Assembly: GCF_012985465.1 (NCBI RefSeq)
Contig: NZ_JAAQWN010000012.1
Coordinates: 62,001-126,000 of the forward strand
DNA from: Pseudomonas sp. WS 5079
GTDB taxonomy: Bacteria > Pseudomonadota > Gammaproteobacteria > Pseudomonadales > Pseudomonadaceae
Reading direction: 5' to 3'
DNA length: 64,000 nucleotides
Shown here: one piece after another, positions 42,093-51,142 of the stretch
Layout: the number at the start of each line of letters is the position of its first letter
How positions within the stretch are numbered: position 1 is the stretch's first letter
Made by a program: the position numbers and the translations under genes
Notes under the pieces: model-generated
Databases searched by the model: none
Told to the model about the DNA's origin: nothing
Seen by the model: the letters and a program-made list of their open reading frames with translations, nothing else

Positions 42093-42843
42093 GGTTTTAC
42101 TCCTGGCCCTATTGGTCAGCCCCATCGCCCTGGCCGAAAGCGTCAGTGTCGAGACCAACTCGTTGCTGCGCTTGCCCAACAGCACCAGCGTGCTGCAGCT
42201 GGAGCGCCTGGAAGTGGCCGACTATGGCACTTTGCTGATTCCGGCCAATATCACCCAGGTCACTGTCGACGAATTGCACCTGGGCCGCGAAGCGCGGATC
42301 GCCATCGTGCCCAGCGCCCGGGCCTTGCAATTGCAGGTGCAGCATGCGCAGTTGGAACATGGCAGCCAGATCACCTCCCGTGGCGCGCCCGGCACCCATG
42401 AAAAACCGGCCCGGCCTGGGCGTGACCTGACCTTGCGGATCAACCAGTTGAGCGCGGCGGAACTGTCCGTCGATGCCCGTGGCGGCACCGGCGCCCAAGG
42501 TTATAGCGGCTTGGATGGCGCCAACGGTGAAGACCCGGGGTGCACCTGGGGCTCGGCCGGGCGTGGCGCCAATGGTGACAACGGCGGTGACGGCCTGCCG
42601 GGGGCCGCAGGCGCGGCGGTGCGTATCGAATTGCCGCAGGACTATCCGAGCGAGCAGATCAAGGTCTGGGTCGATGGCGGTGCTGGCGGCTTGCCAGGTG
42701 TGGCCGGCAAGCCGGGCAAGGGCGGGGTGTCCAAGGGCTGCCTGGTGTATCGCGCCGACGGCGGCGAGAAAGGCCGGCCGGGGTTGGAAGGCCAGGCTGG
42801 GCCGGCGGGGCCTGCCGGTTCAGTGAGCATCCAGCGACTTTGA
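42085..42843 (+). CDS. Exported collagen-like Gly-X-Y protein
   Basis: A 252-residue secreted protein with a signal peptide cut after ALA (about residue 17). Residues 18-130 form a beta-rich, repeat-like domain with many Val/Leu/Thr residues. Residues 133-178 and 198-247 are glycine-rich with Gly-X-Y triplets (GLPGAAGAA, GLPGVAGKPGKGG, GRPGLEGQAGPAGPAG), split by a short non-collagen link. There are two cysteines (C153, C219). ATG 42085 has AAGGA eight bases upstream; the in-frame ATG at 42076 lies within that ribosome-binding site. It starts within the DUF1145 gene. The role is unknown; surface structure or adhesion is an inference. Confidence 0.82.
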   Translation: MRKVLLLALLVSPIALAESVSVETNSLLRLPNSTSVLQLERLEVADYGTLLIPANITQVTVDELHLGREARIAIVPSARALQLQVQHAQLEHGSQITSRGAPGTHEKPARPGRDLTLRINQLSAAELSVDARGGTGAQGYSGLDGANGEDPGCTWGSAGRGANGDNGGDGLPGAAGAAVRIELPQDYPSEQIKVWVDGGAGGLPGVAGKPGKGGVSKGCLVYRADGGEKGRPGLEGQAGPAGPAGSVSIQRL

Positions 42844-42859
42844 GCGATTGGCACCGGCC

Positions 42860-42937
42860 CTATCGCGGGCAAGCCCACTCCCACCTTTTTAAGGTATTCA
42901 CAAATCAAAGTGTGGGAGCGGGCTTGCCCGCGATGAG
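42860..42937. repeat. REPIN between convergent genes
   Basis: The units CTATCGCGGGCAAGCCCACT and, inverted, TGTGGGAGCGGGCTTGCCCG-CGATGAG are separated by about 26 bases. It lies between the collagen-like gene and the convergent CopD-like gene. Confidence 0.9.
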
Positions 42938-42953
42938 GCACTGAGGAACACCC

Positions 42954-43418
42954 TCAGAACATCGGCCGGGCCGAAGCCACACCCACCACTACCAACCCAA
43001 CAATCAGATTGATCCCTACCAACTTTCGGATTCTTCCCTGCACCTGCGCGCCAGTCGCCCAGTCCTCGGCCGCCACGGCCGTGCGCAGTTCAGGCAGTTG
43101 TAACGCCTGGATGCGGATAAACAGCGCCGTCATCACCACATACAGGCCCATCATCACCTGTACATAACGCGGTGCGGTTTCAAACCCGTTGAAGCGCAAC
43201 TGCAACAATCCAACGCCACTGATCGGCAAGATCAGCACCGCGACCCAGACCCACACGAAAAAACGCGGAAACACATTCATCCACAGTTTAAGTCGCGCCG
43301 GCCCCTCAAGCGCCGCCACAGCGGCTGGGCGCAGGATCATCCAGGCGAAAAACATACCACCGACCCAGACCAGGGCGGCCAATACATGCAGGGTGTAGGC
43401 AAGGCTAAACACGGTCAT
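42954..43418 (-). CDS. CopD-family inner-membrane protein
   Basis: A 154-residue protein with four predicted membrane helices, the first carrying LHVLAALVWVGGMFFAWMILRP, a pattern shared with the CopD copper-resistance superfamily and its short relatives. The histidine and the following WVGG are conserved in such proteins, where they may bind metal or heme. It is transcribed alone. Copper transport is possible but not shown, because many small CopD-like proteins have other or unknown roles. Confidence 0.8.
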   Translation of the reverse strand: MTVFSLAYTLHVLAALVWVGGMFFAWMILRPAAVAALEGPARLKLWMNVFPRFFVWVWVAVLILPISGVGLLQLRFNGFETAPRYVQVMMGLYVVMTALFIRIQALQLPELRTAVAAEDWATGAQVQGRIRKLVGINLIVGLVVVGVASARPMF

Positions 43419-43517
43419 TGAGGTACTCCGTTCTGCGCGGGATTAATTAGCGGGGTATGATAGCGGCCGATCCGAACCACTGAAAATTTATCCAGCGTTT
43501 TTTGCGCCCGACTATCC

Positions 43518-45662
43518 ATGATCAGCACTGAACTCAAAACCACGATCCAGGGCGCCTACTCGCGTTTTCTCGAAGCCAAGAGCTTGAAACCGCGCTACGG
43601 CCAGCGCCTGATGATCGCCGAAGTGGCCAAGGTCCTCGGGGATATCGACACCGACGATGAAGGCCGGCGCAGTGGCGACCCTGCGGTCGTGGCCGTCGAG
43701 GCCGGCACCGGTACTGGCAAGACCGTGGCCTACAGCCTGGCGGCGATTCCGACTGCCAAGGCCGCTGGCAAGCGCCTGGTGATTGCCACCGCCACCGTGG
43801 CCCTGCAAGAGCAGATCGTCTACAAAGACCTGCCGGACCTGATGCGCAACAGCGGCCTGAGCTTCACCTTTGCTCTGGCCAAGGGGCGTGGCCGCTATAT
43901 GTGCCTGTCCAAGCTGGATGTGCTGTTGCAGGAAGGCCACGCGCAAACCGCCACGGCCTCGCTGTTCGAAGAAGAAGGCTTCAAGATCGAAGTCGATGAG
44001 GCCAGCCAGAAGCTGTTTACCAGCATGATCGAGAAGCTGGCCGGTAATAAGTGGGATGGCGACCGCGACAGCTGGCCCAACGCCCTGGAAGACGCCGACT
44101 GGGCGCGCTTGACCACCGATCATAGCCAGTGCACCAACCGGCATTGCCCCAACTTCGGCCAGTGCGCGTTCTACAAGGCCCGCGAAGGCATGGGCAAGGT
44201 CGACGTGATCGTCACCAACCACGACATGGTCCTCGCCGACCTGGCCCTGGGCGGCGGCGCTGTGCTGCCGGACCCGCGCGACACCCTGTATGTGTTCGAC
44301 GAAGGCCACCACTTGCCGGACAAGGCCATCGGCCACTTTGCCCACTACACGCGCCTGCGTTCCACTGCCGACTGGCTGGAAACCACCGCCAAGAACCTCA
44401 CCAAGCTGCTGGCCCAGCATCCGCTGCCGGGCGACCTGGGCAAGCTGATCGAACAGGTGCCGGAGTTGGCGCGGGAGATCAAGACCCAGCAACAGTTCAT
44501 GTTCAGCGCCTGCGAGCAGGTGGCGGACTTCAAGCCTGGCGAAGACGTCGAAGGCCGTGAACGGCCGCGCCATCGTTTTGTCGGCGGGCTGATCCCCGAG
44601 CATATGCGCGAGATGGGCGTCGAGTTGAAGAAGGGCTTCTCACGCCTCACCGATCTGTTCACGCGCCTGACCGACCTGCTCAAGGAAGGCATGGATGGCG
44701 AGGTCAATATCGGCATCGCCAGCAACCAGGCCGAAGAGTGGTATCCGTTGTTTGGCAGCCTGCTGTCCCGCGCCCAGGGCAACTGGGAGCTGTGGACCGC
44801 CTTCACCGTTGAAGACCCGGAAGATAACCCGCCCATGGCCCGCTGGCTGACGCTGTCGGAGAGCGGCGCGCTGTTCGATATCGAGGTCAACGCCAGCCCG
44901 ATCCTCGCCGCAGAAATGCTCCGACGCAACCTGTGGAACGTGGCCTACGGCGCCCTGGTGACTTCGGCCACCCTGACCGCCCTGGGCACCTTCGACCGGT
45001 TCCGCATGCGCGCCGGCCTGCCGAAAAAAGCCGTCACCGCCGTGGTCCCCAGCCCGTTCCACCATGCCGACGCCGGCGTGCTGCGGGTGCCGGACCTCAA
45101 GGCCGACCCACGGGACGCGCCGGCCCACACCGCAGCAATCATTCGTGACCTGCCATCGCTGGTGGAAGGTTCCAAGGGCACCCTGGTGCTGTTTTCGTCA
45201 CGCAAGCAGATGCAGGACGTGTTTGACGGCCTCGACCGCGACTGGCGCAAGCAGGTGTTTATCCAGGGCAACCTGTCGAAACAGGAAACCCTGAACAAGC
45301 ACAAGGCACGGGTCGATGGCGGGGACTCCAGCGTGTTGTTCGGCCTGGCGAGCTTTGCCGAAGGTGTCGACTTGCCCGGCGCCTATTGCGAACACGTGGT
45401 GATCGCGAAGATCCCGTTCTCGGTGCCGGACGATCCGGTCGAGGCGGCGCTGGCCGAATGGATCGAAGCCCGGGGCGGCAATCCGTTCATGGAGATCTCG
45501 GTGCCGGACGCCTCGTTGAAGCTGGTCCAGGCTTGTGGCCGCTTGCTGCGTACCGAAGAAGACCGGGGCACCATCACCTTGCTCGACCGCCGTCTGGTCA
45601 CCCAGCGCTATGGCAAGGCTATCCTGAATGCCTTGCCGCCTTTCCGGCGCGAAATTTCTTAA
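43518..45662 (+). CDS. dinG: ATP-dependent helicase DinG
   Basis: A 714-residue XPD-like 5'-3' DNA helicase that unwinds R-loops and forks. Walker A is EAGTGTGKTVAY, and the iron-sulfur cysteines appear as CLSKLD followed by CTNRHCPNFGQC. Walker B is the variant YVFDEGHHLPD, and the C-terminal motor contains ASFAEGVDLPG and QACGRLLRTEEDRG. It starts 99 bases from the CopD-like gene, divergent from it. The four cluster cysteines indicate the redox-sensitive form of the enzyme. Confidence 0.95.
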   Translation: MISTELKTTIQGAYSRFLEAKSLKPRYGQRLMIAEVAKVLGDIDTDDEGRRSGDPAVVAVEAGTGTGKTVAYSLAAIPTAKAAGKRLVIATATVALQEQIVYKDLPDLMRNSGLSFTFALAKGRGRYMCLSKLDVLLQEGHAQTATASLFEEEGFKIEVDEASQKLFTSMIEKLAGNKWDGDRDSWPNALEDADWARLTTDHSQCTNRHCPNFGQCAFYKAREGMGKVDVIVTNHDMVLADLALGGGAVLPDPRDTLYVFDEGHHLPDKAIGHFAHYTRLRSTADWLETTAKNLTKLLAQHPLPGDLGKLIEQVPELAREIKTQQQFMFSACEQVADFKPGEDVEGRERPRHRFVGGLIPEHMREMGVELKKGFSRLTDLFTRLTDLLKEGMDGEVNIGIASNQAEEWYPLFGSLLSRAQGNWELWTAFTVEDPEDNPPMARWLTLSESGALFDIEVNASPILAAEMLRRNLWNVAYGALVTSATLTALGTFDRFRMRAGLPKKAVTAVVPSPFHHADAGVLRVPDLKADPRDAPAHTAAIIRDLPSLVEGSKGTLVLFSSRKQMQDVFDGLDRDWRKQVFIQGNLSKQETLNKHKARVDGGDSSVLFGLASFAEGVDLPGAYCEHVVIAKIPFSVPDDPVEAALAEWIEARGGNPFMEISVPDASLKLVQACGRLLRTEEDRGTITLLDRRLVTQRYGKAILNALPPFRREIS

Positions 45663-45750
45663 GCCATTGTGGGCGAATTCGCCCACTTCGTGGTCTATCT
45701 CATGTATGTCATCAGGCCATTCACCGGCCGATTGGGAGAACCTTGTTCGT

Positions 45751-47976
45751 ATGATCCGCACGCTGCCTGCTCTTTTTGCCTTGTTGTTCGCCGCGCCATT
45801 GCTGGCCGCGCCGGCCGGGCAACAGACGCTGTTCAACTTTGTCCGGCCGGCCGATGTGGTCAAGGTGGCGACCCAGGACGCCAGCTTGCCGCAATACAAC
45901 GCCGAACAGACCCCGGAAGGCGAGGTGCTGCGCCGCATCACCTTTAACCCGGCGGCACAGCCGAGCCTGGTGCTCAGCCCGCAGAGCGGGGTGTGGGACT
46001 GGTCGCAATCGACTGCCATGAGCCTGCGCATCCAGAGTGCGATGGACTGGGCGCTGACCTTGTACGTCAAGGTGCAGAGCAGCGACGGCAAGACCCTGGT
46101 CAGTCGTATCGATTTGCCGGCGGGGCCTGCGCAAACCCTGCTGGTGCCGCTGCAAGCCAATTCGCCCTTGAGCCAGGGCATGAAGGCCGGGCCGCCGATG
46201 CCGATCACCGTGGACGGGCAGCGTGTGATGCTGGCCGCCAGTGCTGGGGAAATCGACCGCAGCCAGGTGGTCTCGGTCACTTTGTCGATGATCCAGCCGG
46301 TCGCCCCGCAAAGCATCCTGCTGGAGCGCTTTGGCGTGCAGGACAGCGAACCGGTGCTCAAGGCCGCCTACAGTGAGCTGGTGGATGCCTATGGGCAGTC
46401 CACCCGCGCGCGCTGGCCGGAAAAAGTCAGCAGCGACGAGCAACTCAAGGCTGCGGCCGCCAAGGAGCAGCAACTGCTCAAGGGCTGGCTCGCGGAGCGT
46501 GACAAGGCCGATTTGGACAAGTTTGGCGGCTGGACCAAGGGCCCGGCCTTTGACGCCAGCGGTTTCTTTCGCACCGAAAAGCGCGACGGGCGCTGGTACC
46601 TGGTGACTCCGCTGGGGCATCCGTTCTACTCCCTGGGCGTCAACACCGTGAGCCCGGCCAACAGCCAGACCTATGTCGCCGGGCGCGAGTGGATGTTTGG
46701 CGCACTGCCCAAGGCGGGTGAGCCCTTCGACAAATATTATGGCAGTGGCGATAACCGTGGCGGCAATGGCGCGGATGTCGGGCGCGGCTTCAATGTGGGG
46801 CGCTGGTACGATTTCTACGGGGCCAATCTGCAACGCACATATGGCTCCGAAGGCTTCGACCAGGCACGCTGGGTCGGCCACACCCTGGACCGCCTGCAGG
46901 CCTGGGGTTTCAATACCGTCGGCAACTGGAGCGCCCCGCAGCTGGTTGGCGCAGATCGCGTGCCTTACACCTTGGCGCTGTCGATCATTGGCGACTACAC
47001 CAGTATCAGCACCGGGATCGACTGGTGGGGCGGCATGCCCGATCCCTTCGACCCGCGCTTTGCCATGGCCACCGAGCGGGCCGTGGCGATTGCCACCCGT
47101 GACCATCGCGACGATCCCTGGTTGATCGGCTTCTTTGCCGATAACGAACTGGCGTGGGCCGGTCCTGGCAATGATGCAAAATCCCGTTATGCCCTGGCCT
47201 ACGGCACCCTGCGTATGACTACCGATGTGCCGGCCAAGCGTGCGTTCCTCAAGCAACTGCGCGACAAATATCGCAACGAAGACGGCCTGTCCAAAGCCTG
47301 GGGCATTCACCTGGCTGGCTGGGAGTTGATGGAAGATCCAGGCTTCGAGCCGCCGGTTCCCAACCCCGAACATCCGGAAATCGAGGCTGATTTCCAGTAT
47401 TTCCAGAAAACTTTCGCCGACGCCTACTTCAAGACCATCTCCGATGCGCTGAAATGGCACGCACCCAACCAGTTGCTGCTGGGTGGCCGCTATGCGGTCA
47501 GCACGCCGGAAGCCGTGGCGTCCTGCGCCCAGTATTGCGATGTGCTGAGCTTCAACATGTACACCCTCAAGCCCCAGGACGGTCATGACTTCGCCGCCCT
47601 GCGCGCGCTGGACAAGCCGGTACTGATCAGCGAGTTCAACGTCGGCTCGGCCGACCGTGGCCCGTTCTGGGGCGGCTTGACGCCATTGGCCAGGGAAGAG
47701 GCGCGCGGCCCGGCCTATGCGACCTTCCTCAAGCAGGCCATGGCCGAGCCGTCGATTGTCGGTGTGCACTGGTTCCAGTACCTTGACCAGCCGGTGACCG
47801 GGCGTTTGCTGGACGGTGAAAATGGCCATTTCGGCCTGGTGGGAATCACCGATGTGCCGTTCCAGGGCTTCGTCGACAGTGTGCGTAAAAGCAATCTGGC
47901 GACGATCCAGCAATTGGGTCGGGAAGCCGAAAAAGCCAAGGTCGCCCACGCGGCAACGGGTTCCCAAACCCCGTAA
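45751..47976 (+). CDS. Secreted GH50-like glycoside hydrolase (beta-agarase related)
   Basis: A 741-residue exported protein with signal peptide MIRTLPALFALLFAAPLLAA. Residues 20-200 form a beta-sandwich carbohydrate-binding-like domain, and the rest is a TIM-barrel of the GH-A clan. The likely acid/base is the glutamate in ADNELAW and the nucleophile that in LISEFNVGSADRG; the start of the catalytic part (RDGRWYLVTPLGHPFYSLGV) matches agarase-type GH50 proteins. GGGAGA precedes ATG 45751. A soil pseudomonad is unlikely to degrade agar, so another beta-galactan or exopolysaccharide is the more likely substrate (inference). Confidence 0.8.
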   Translation: MIRTLPALFALLFAAPLLAAPAGQQTLFNFVRPADVVKVATQDASLPQYNAEQTPEGEVLRRITFNPAAQPSLVLSPQSGVWDWSQSTAMSLRIQSAMDWALTLYVKVQSSDGKTLVSRIDLPAGPAQTLLVPLQANSPLSQGMKAGPPMPITVDGQRVMLAASAGEIDRSQVVSVTLSMIQPVAPQSILLERFGVQDSEPVLKAAYSELVDAYGQSTRARWPEKVSSDEQLKAAAAKEQQLLKGWLAERDKADLDKFGGWTKGPAFDASGFFRTEKRDGRWYLVTPLGHPFYSLGVNTVSPANSQTYVAGREWMFGALPKAGEPFDKYYGSGDNRGGNGADVGRGFNVGRWYDFYGANLQRTYGSEGFDQARWVGHTLDRLQAWGFNTVGNWSAPQLVGADRVPYTLALSIIGDYTSISTGIDWWGGMPDPFDPRFAMATERAVAIATRDHRDDPWLIGFFADNELAWAGPGNDAKSRYALAYGTLRMTTDVPAKRAFLKQLRDKYRNEDGLSKAWGIHLAGWELMEDPGFEPPVPNPEHPEIEADFQYFQKTFADAYFKTISDALKWHAPNQLLLGGRYAVSTPEAVASCAQYCDVLSFNMYTLKPQDGHDFAALRALDKPVLISEFNVGSADRGPFWGGLTPLAREEARGPAYATFLKQAMAEPSIVGVHWFQYLDQPVTGRLLDGENGHFGLVGITDVPFQGFVDSVRKSNLATIQQLGREAEKAKVAHAATGSQTP

Positions 47977-48023
47977 TGACTGGAACAATGGGCGCCATTT
48001 AACGCAAGTCTTTTCCGAGGGGG

Positions 48024-49175
48024 ATGCAGGTGCAGATTCAGGGTCATTACGAGCTTCAATTCGAAGCAGTGCGTGAAGCCTTCGGCGCACTGTTTGACGA
48101 CCCTCAGGAGCGTGGTGCGGCGCTGTGTGTGCAGATTGGCGGCGAAACCGTCCTCGACCTGTGGGCCGGCACCGCAGACAAGGACGGTGCCGAGGCCTGG
48201 CATAGCGACACTATTGCCAACCTGTTCTCCTGCACCAAGACCTTCACCGCCGTCACCGCCCTGCAACTGGTTGCCGAAGGCAAATTGCAGTTGGACGCCC
48301 CGGTTGCCAACTACTGGCCGGAGTTCGCTGCGGCAGGCAAGGAAAACATCACCCTGCGCCAGCTGCTTTGCCACAAGGCCGGGCTGCCAGCGCTGCGTGA
48401 AATTTTGCCCGCCGAGGCCCTGTATGACTGGCCCTTGATGACCGCTGCCCTGGCCGCCGAGGCTCCCTGGTGGACACCCGGCGAGGGCCATGGCTACGCC
48501 GCCATCACCTATGGCTGGCTGGTCGGTGAACTGCTGCGTCGCGCCGATGGGCGTGGGCCGGGGGAGTCGATTGTGGCCCGGGTTGCCCGCCCGTTGGGCC
48601 TGGACTTCCATGTCGGGTTGGCCGACGCAGAGTTCTATCGCGTCGCCCACATTGCCCGGAGCAAAGGCAACATGGGGGATGAGGCAGCCCAGAGGCTATT
48701 ACAAGTCACCCTGCGCGAACCTGCGGCAATGACTACCCGGGCGTTTACCAATCCGCCCTCTATACTAACCAGCACTAATAAACCCGAGTGGCGTCGTATG
48801 CAGCAGCCGGCGGCAAATGGGCATGGCAATGCGCGCAGTTTGGCCGGGTTTTATAGTGGTTTGTTGGATGGAAGTTTGTTGGAAGCCGAGATGCTTGAAC
48901 AACTGACCCGCGAGCACAGTATCGGGCCGGATAAAACCTTATTGACGCAAACCCGTTTTGGCCTGGGCTGCATGTTGGACCAGCCAGATGTGCCCAATGC
49001 GACCTTCGGCCTTGGCCCACGTGCATTTGGGCATCCCGGGGCCGGTGGCTCGGTGGGCTTTGCTGATCCGGAACATGATGTAGCATTTGGTTTCGTGACC
49101 AATACTCTGGGGCCGTATGTACTTATGGACCCGCGCGCGCAAAAGTTGGTAAGAATATTGGCCGGTTGTCTGTAA
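48024..49175 (+). CDS. Serine hydrolase of the beta-lactamase/EstB type
   Basis: A 383-residue protein of the class C beta-lactamase/D-Ala-D-Ala carboxypeptidase fold. The SxxK motif is S69-C-T-K72, the tyrosine motif lies in AAITYGWLVGELL, and the third motif is the HPGAGGS segment, where H-x-G replaces K-T-G. That replacement is typical of esterases such as EstB rather than true beta-lactamases. It has no signal peptide, so it is cytoplasmic. GAGGGGG lies just before the ATG. It lies 47 bases after the GH50-like gene. Confidence 0.88.
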   Translation: MQVQIQGHYELQFEAVREAFGALFDDPQERGAALCVQIGGETVLDLWAGTADKDGAEAWHSDTIANLFSCTKTFTAVTALQLVAEGKLQLDAPVANYWPEFAAAGKENITLRQLLCHKAGLPALREILPAEALYDWPLMTAALAAEAPWWTPGEGHGYAAITYGWLVGELLRRADGRGPGESIVARVARPLGLDFHVGLADAEFYRVAHIARSKGNMGDEAAQRLLQVTLREPAAMTTRAFTNPPSILTSTNKPEWRRMQQPAANGHGNARSLAGFYSGLLDGSLLEAEMLEQLTREHSIGPDKTLLTQTRFGLGCMLDQPDVPNATFGLGPRAFGHPGAGGSVGFADPEHDVAFGFVTNTLGPYVLMDPRAQKLVRILAGCL

Positions 49176-49314
49176 ATAGCTTGCTGTCTGGCGTTTTTTT
49201 GTTAAAAAGGCACCTACAAAAGGCGCTTGAAAAGTATTGTTACTTTAAACTTCGTGAAGCGTCTGTTTAACGGGTCATCCAGACCCCTGTGTTTTCTCAT
49301 TTTGTGGATATCTC

Positions 49315-50325
49315 ATGTTATCGAACAAGTCCTTGGCACTGGCGCTCTGCCTCACTATTACTGGCTGTGCACAAACTCCACAAAATGATGCGTCTGGCGA
49401 GCATTGGTGGTCATTCGGGTTCGACAAGTCGGCGACCAAGGATGTTACCGCCAAGGCCGATGCCAAGGCGGCTGATGCCAAGGCAGACCTCAAGGCCGAT
49501 CTGCAGGCGGCAACGCCAGCCGCGGCTGCTGCCCCGGTGGTCGCCAAGACTGAAAGCGATACCAAATGGTGGTGGCCGTTTGAAAGCAAGCCAAAACCGC
49601 TGAGCAAAGTCGATGTGACCAACATCCCGATGCCCGACCCGAAAATCACCCAGGCCTGGCTGGACGATTACGAGCCGCGCCTGCGTGCCGCGATCAAGGA
49701 CAGCAACCTGCAACTGGAACGTCGCGACAACGTGCTGGTGGTGATTGCCCCGGTCGATGGTTCGTACAACCCGAAACGCCCTGCAATGTTGTTGCCAGTG
49801 ACCCTGGGCCCGTTCACCCGTGTCGCCAAGGCCGTTGAAAAGGATCCGAAGACTGCCGTGCTCGTCCTGGGTCACATCGATACCGTGCAGAACCAGCCCC
49901 TGACCAAGGAGCGTGCGCAGTCCATTGCCTCGATCTTCAGCCTCAGCGGCCTGAAGCAGGACCGCCTGATGCTGCGTGGCATGGGTGACCTGATGCCCCG
50001 CGCCGCCAACGACAGCACCCAGGGCCGTGCCTTGAACCGTCGCATGGAGATCATGTTCACCCAGCGCACTACCATGCTGGCACTGCTGAGCAAGTACAAC
50101 TCGCCAAACCCACCGAAGCCTGAGCTGGTTGCGGTACAGGACGTTGTTGCCCCAGCACCGGTCGCCAAGAAAGCCGTTGCCGCCAAGAAAGCACCTGCCA
50201 AGAAGGCCGCCGCCAAGCCAGCCGCGAAGAAAGCCGCCGCCAAGCCGGCTGCCAAAAAGCCAGCTGCCGCCAAGGATGCAACGCCAGCGAAAAAAGTAGC
50301 GGCAAACGACCAGGCAAAAAACTGA
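49315..50325 (+). CDS. OmpA-family lipoprotein with Lys/Ala-rich tail
   Basis: A 336-residue lipoprotein with lipobox ITGC (Cys18), two Trp-rich segments (GEHWWSFGF and TKWWWPFES) flanking an Ala/Lys/Asp heptad-like stretch, and an OmpA-like domain at about residues 145-250 ending GRALNRRMEIMF. The tail from about residue 280 repeats KKAxAKKAxxKPAAKKAA, similar to histone H1 and AlgP-type tails. Usually OmpA domains end the protein, so the basic tail is unusual. It could bind DNA, LPS or anionic polymers (inference). The upstream 139-base gap is AT-rich. Confidence 0.85.
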   Translation: MLSNKSLALALCLTITGCAQTPQNDASGEHWWSFGFDKSATKDVTAKADAKAADAKADLKADLQAATPAAAAAPVVAKTESDTKWWWPFESKPKPLSKVDVTNIPMPDPKITQAWLDDYEPRLRAAIKDSNLQLERRDNVLVVIAPVDGSYNPKRPAMLLPVTLGPFTRVAKAVEKDPKTAVLVLGHIDTVQNQPLTKERAQSIASIFSLSGLKQDRLMLRGMGDLMPRAANDSTQGRALNRRMEIMFTQRTTMLALLSKYNSPNPPKPELVAVQDVVAPAPVAKKAVAAKKAPAKKAAAKPAAKKAAAKPAAKKPAAAKDATPAKKVAANDQAKN

Positions 50326-50352
50326 GTAGTTGAGCGAGAAGGATAAAGCCGC

Positions 50353-51000
50353 ATGACCCAGGCACTGGCTGATATGCGCCGTGACTACACACGGGACGGT
50401 TTGAGCGAGGCCCAGGCCCCGGACGAGCCGTTTGCCTTGTTCCACCAGTGGTTCAACGATGCGGTCAAGACCGAGCAGCCACCGGTGGAGGCCAATGCCA
50501 TGACCCTGGCGACCGTGGACCAGGAGGGCCGGCCTCACTGCCGCGTCCTGCTGCTCAAGGGGCTGGATGCCCAGGGCTTTACCTTCTTCACCAACTACCA
50601 GAGTGCCAAGGGCCAGCAATTGGCAGCCCGCCCGTTTGCTGCCATGACCTTCTTCTGGCCGACCCTGGAACGCCAGGTGCGTATCGAGGGGCGGGTGGTC
50701 AAGGTCACGCCTGAGGAGTCGGACGCCTACTATCAGGTGCGTCCCCTGGGTAGCCGCATCGGCGCCTGGGCCTCCCCGCAAAGCCAGGTGATCCGTGATC
50801 GCCAGCAATTGCAGGATTTGCTCACGCTGACCGAGCAGCGTTTCAGCGAGACCCAGCCGGATTGTCCGCAACACTGGGGTGGTTATCGCCTGCTGCCCGA
50901 GCGCATCGAGTTCTGGCAGGGTCGGGCGAGCCGCTTGCATGATCGCTTGAACTATCGTTTGCAGGGTGCCGACTGGACCCGCGAGCGACTGGCGCCCTGA
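50353..51000 (+). CDS. pdxH: Pyridoxamine/pyridoxine 5'-phosphate oxidase
   Basis: Final step of pyridoxal phosphate synthesis; an FMN enzyme that oxidises PNP or PMP. The 215-residue product has NAMTLATVDQEGRPHCRVLLLKG, FFTNYQSAKGQQLAARP for FMN contact, and the C-terminal signature FWQGRASRLHDRLNYR. GAAGGATAAAGCC lies before the ATG at 50353. It follows the OmpA-like gene by 27 bases and may be co-transcribed. Confidence 0.96.
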   Translation: MTQALADMRRDYTRDGLSEAQAPDEPFALFHQWFNDAVKTEQPPVEANAMTLATVDQEGRPHCRVLLLKGLDAQGFTFFTNYQSAKGQQLAARPFAAMTFFWPTLERQVRIEGRVVKVTPEESDAYYQVRPLGSRIGAWASPQSQVIRDRQQLQDLLTLTEQRFSETQPDCPQHWGGYRLLPERIEFWQGRASRLHDRLNYRLQGADWTRERLAP

Positions 51001-51016
51001 GGGCCCTTTAAGCACC

Positions 51017-51102
51017 CGAGCCCGGGCAAGGCTGCGATGATGGCGGCGCTGCCCACTTCAGGTTGTCTGATACACCCCCTATCGCAGCCTCGCCAGGGCT
51101 CG
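51017..51102. repeat. Inverted repeat of a non-REP family
   Basis: CGAGCCCGGGCAAGGCTGCG-AT (51017-51038) is repeated as an imperfect inverted copy ending GCCAGGGCTCG at 51102, with a 42-base spacer. The sequence differs from the REP units above, and the element lies between pdxH and a convergent small gene. Confidence 0.65.
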
Positions 51103-51142
51103 ACAGCTCTCACCTTTGATCTTGGTGTTCTTGCCGAGGTCT

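Noticed and set aside
41664..42185. A 173-residue minus-strand frame over the DUF1145 gene
   Set aside because: The plus strand carries two membrane helices, a ribosome-binding site and a recognised family.
45721..48090. A 789-codon frame antisense to the GH50-like gene
   Set aside because: The sense product has a signal peptide and glycosidase motifs; the antisense product has neither.
49176..49314. An AlgU-type promoter for the OmpA-like lipoprotein
   Set aside because: AAACTT is present, but the -10 TCTGA is not found at the right spacing.
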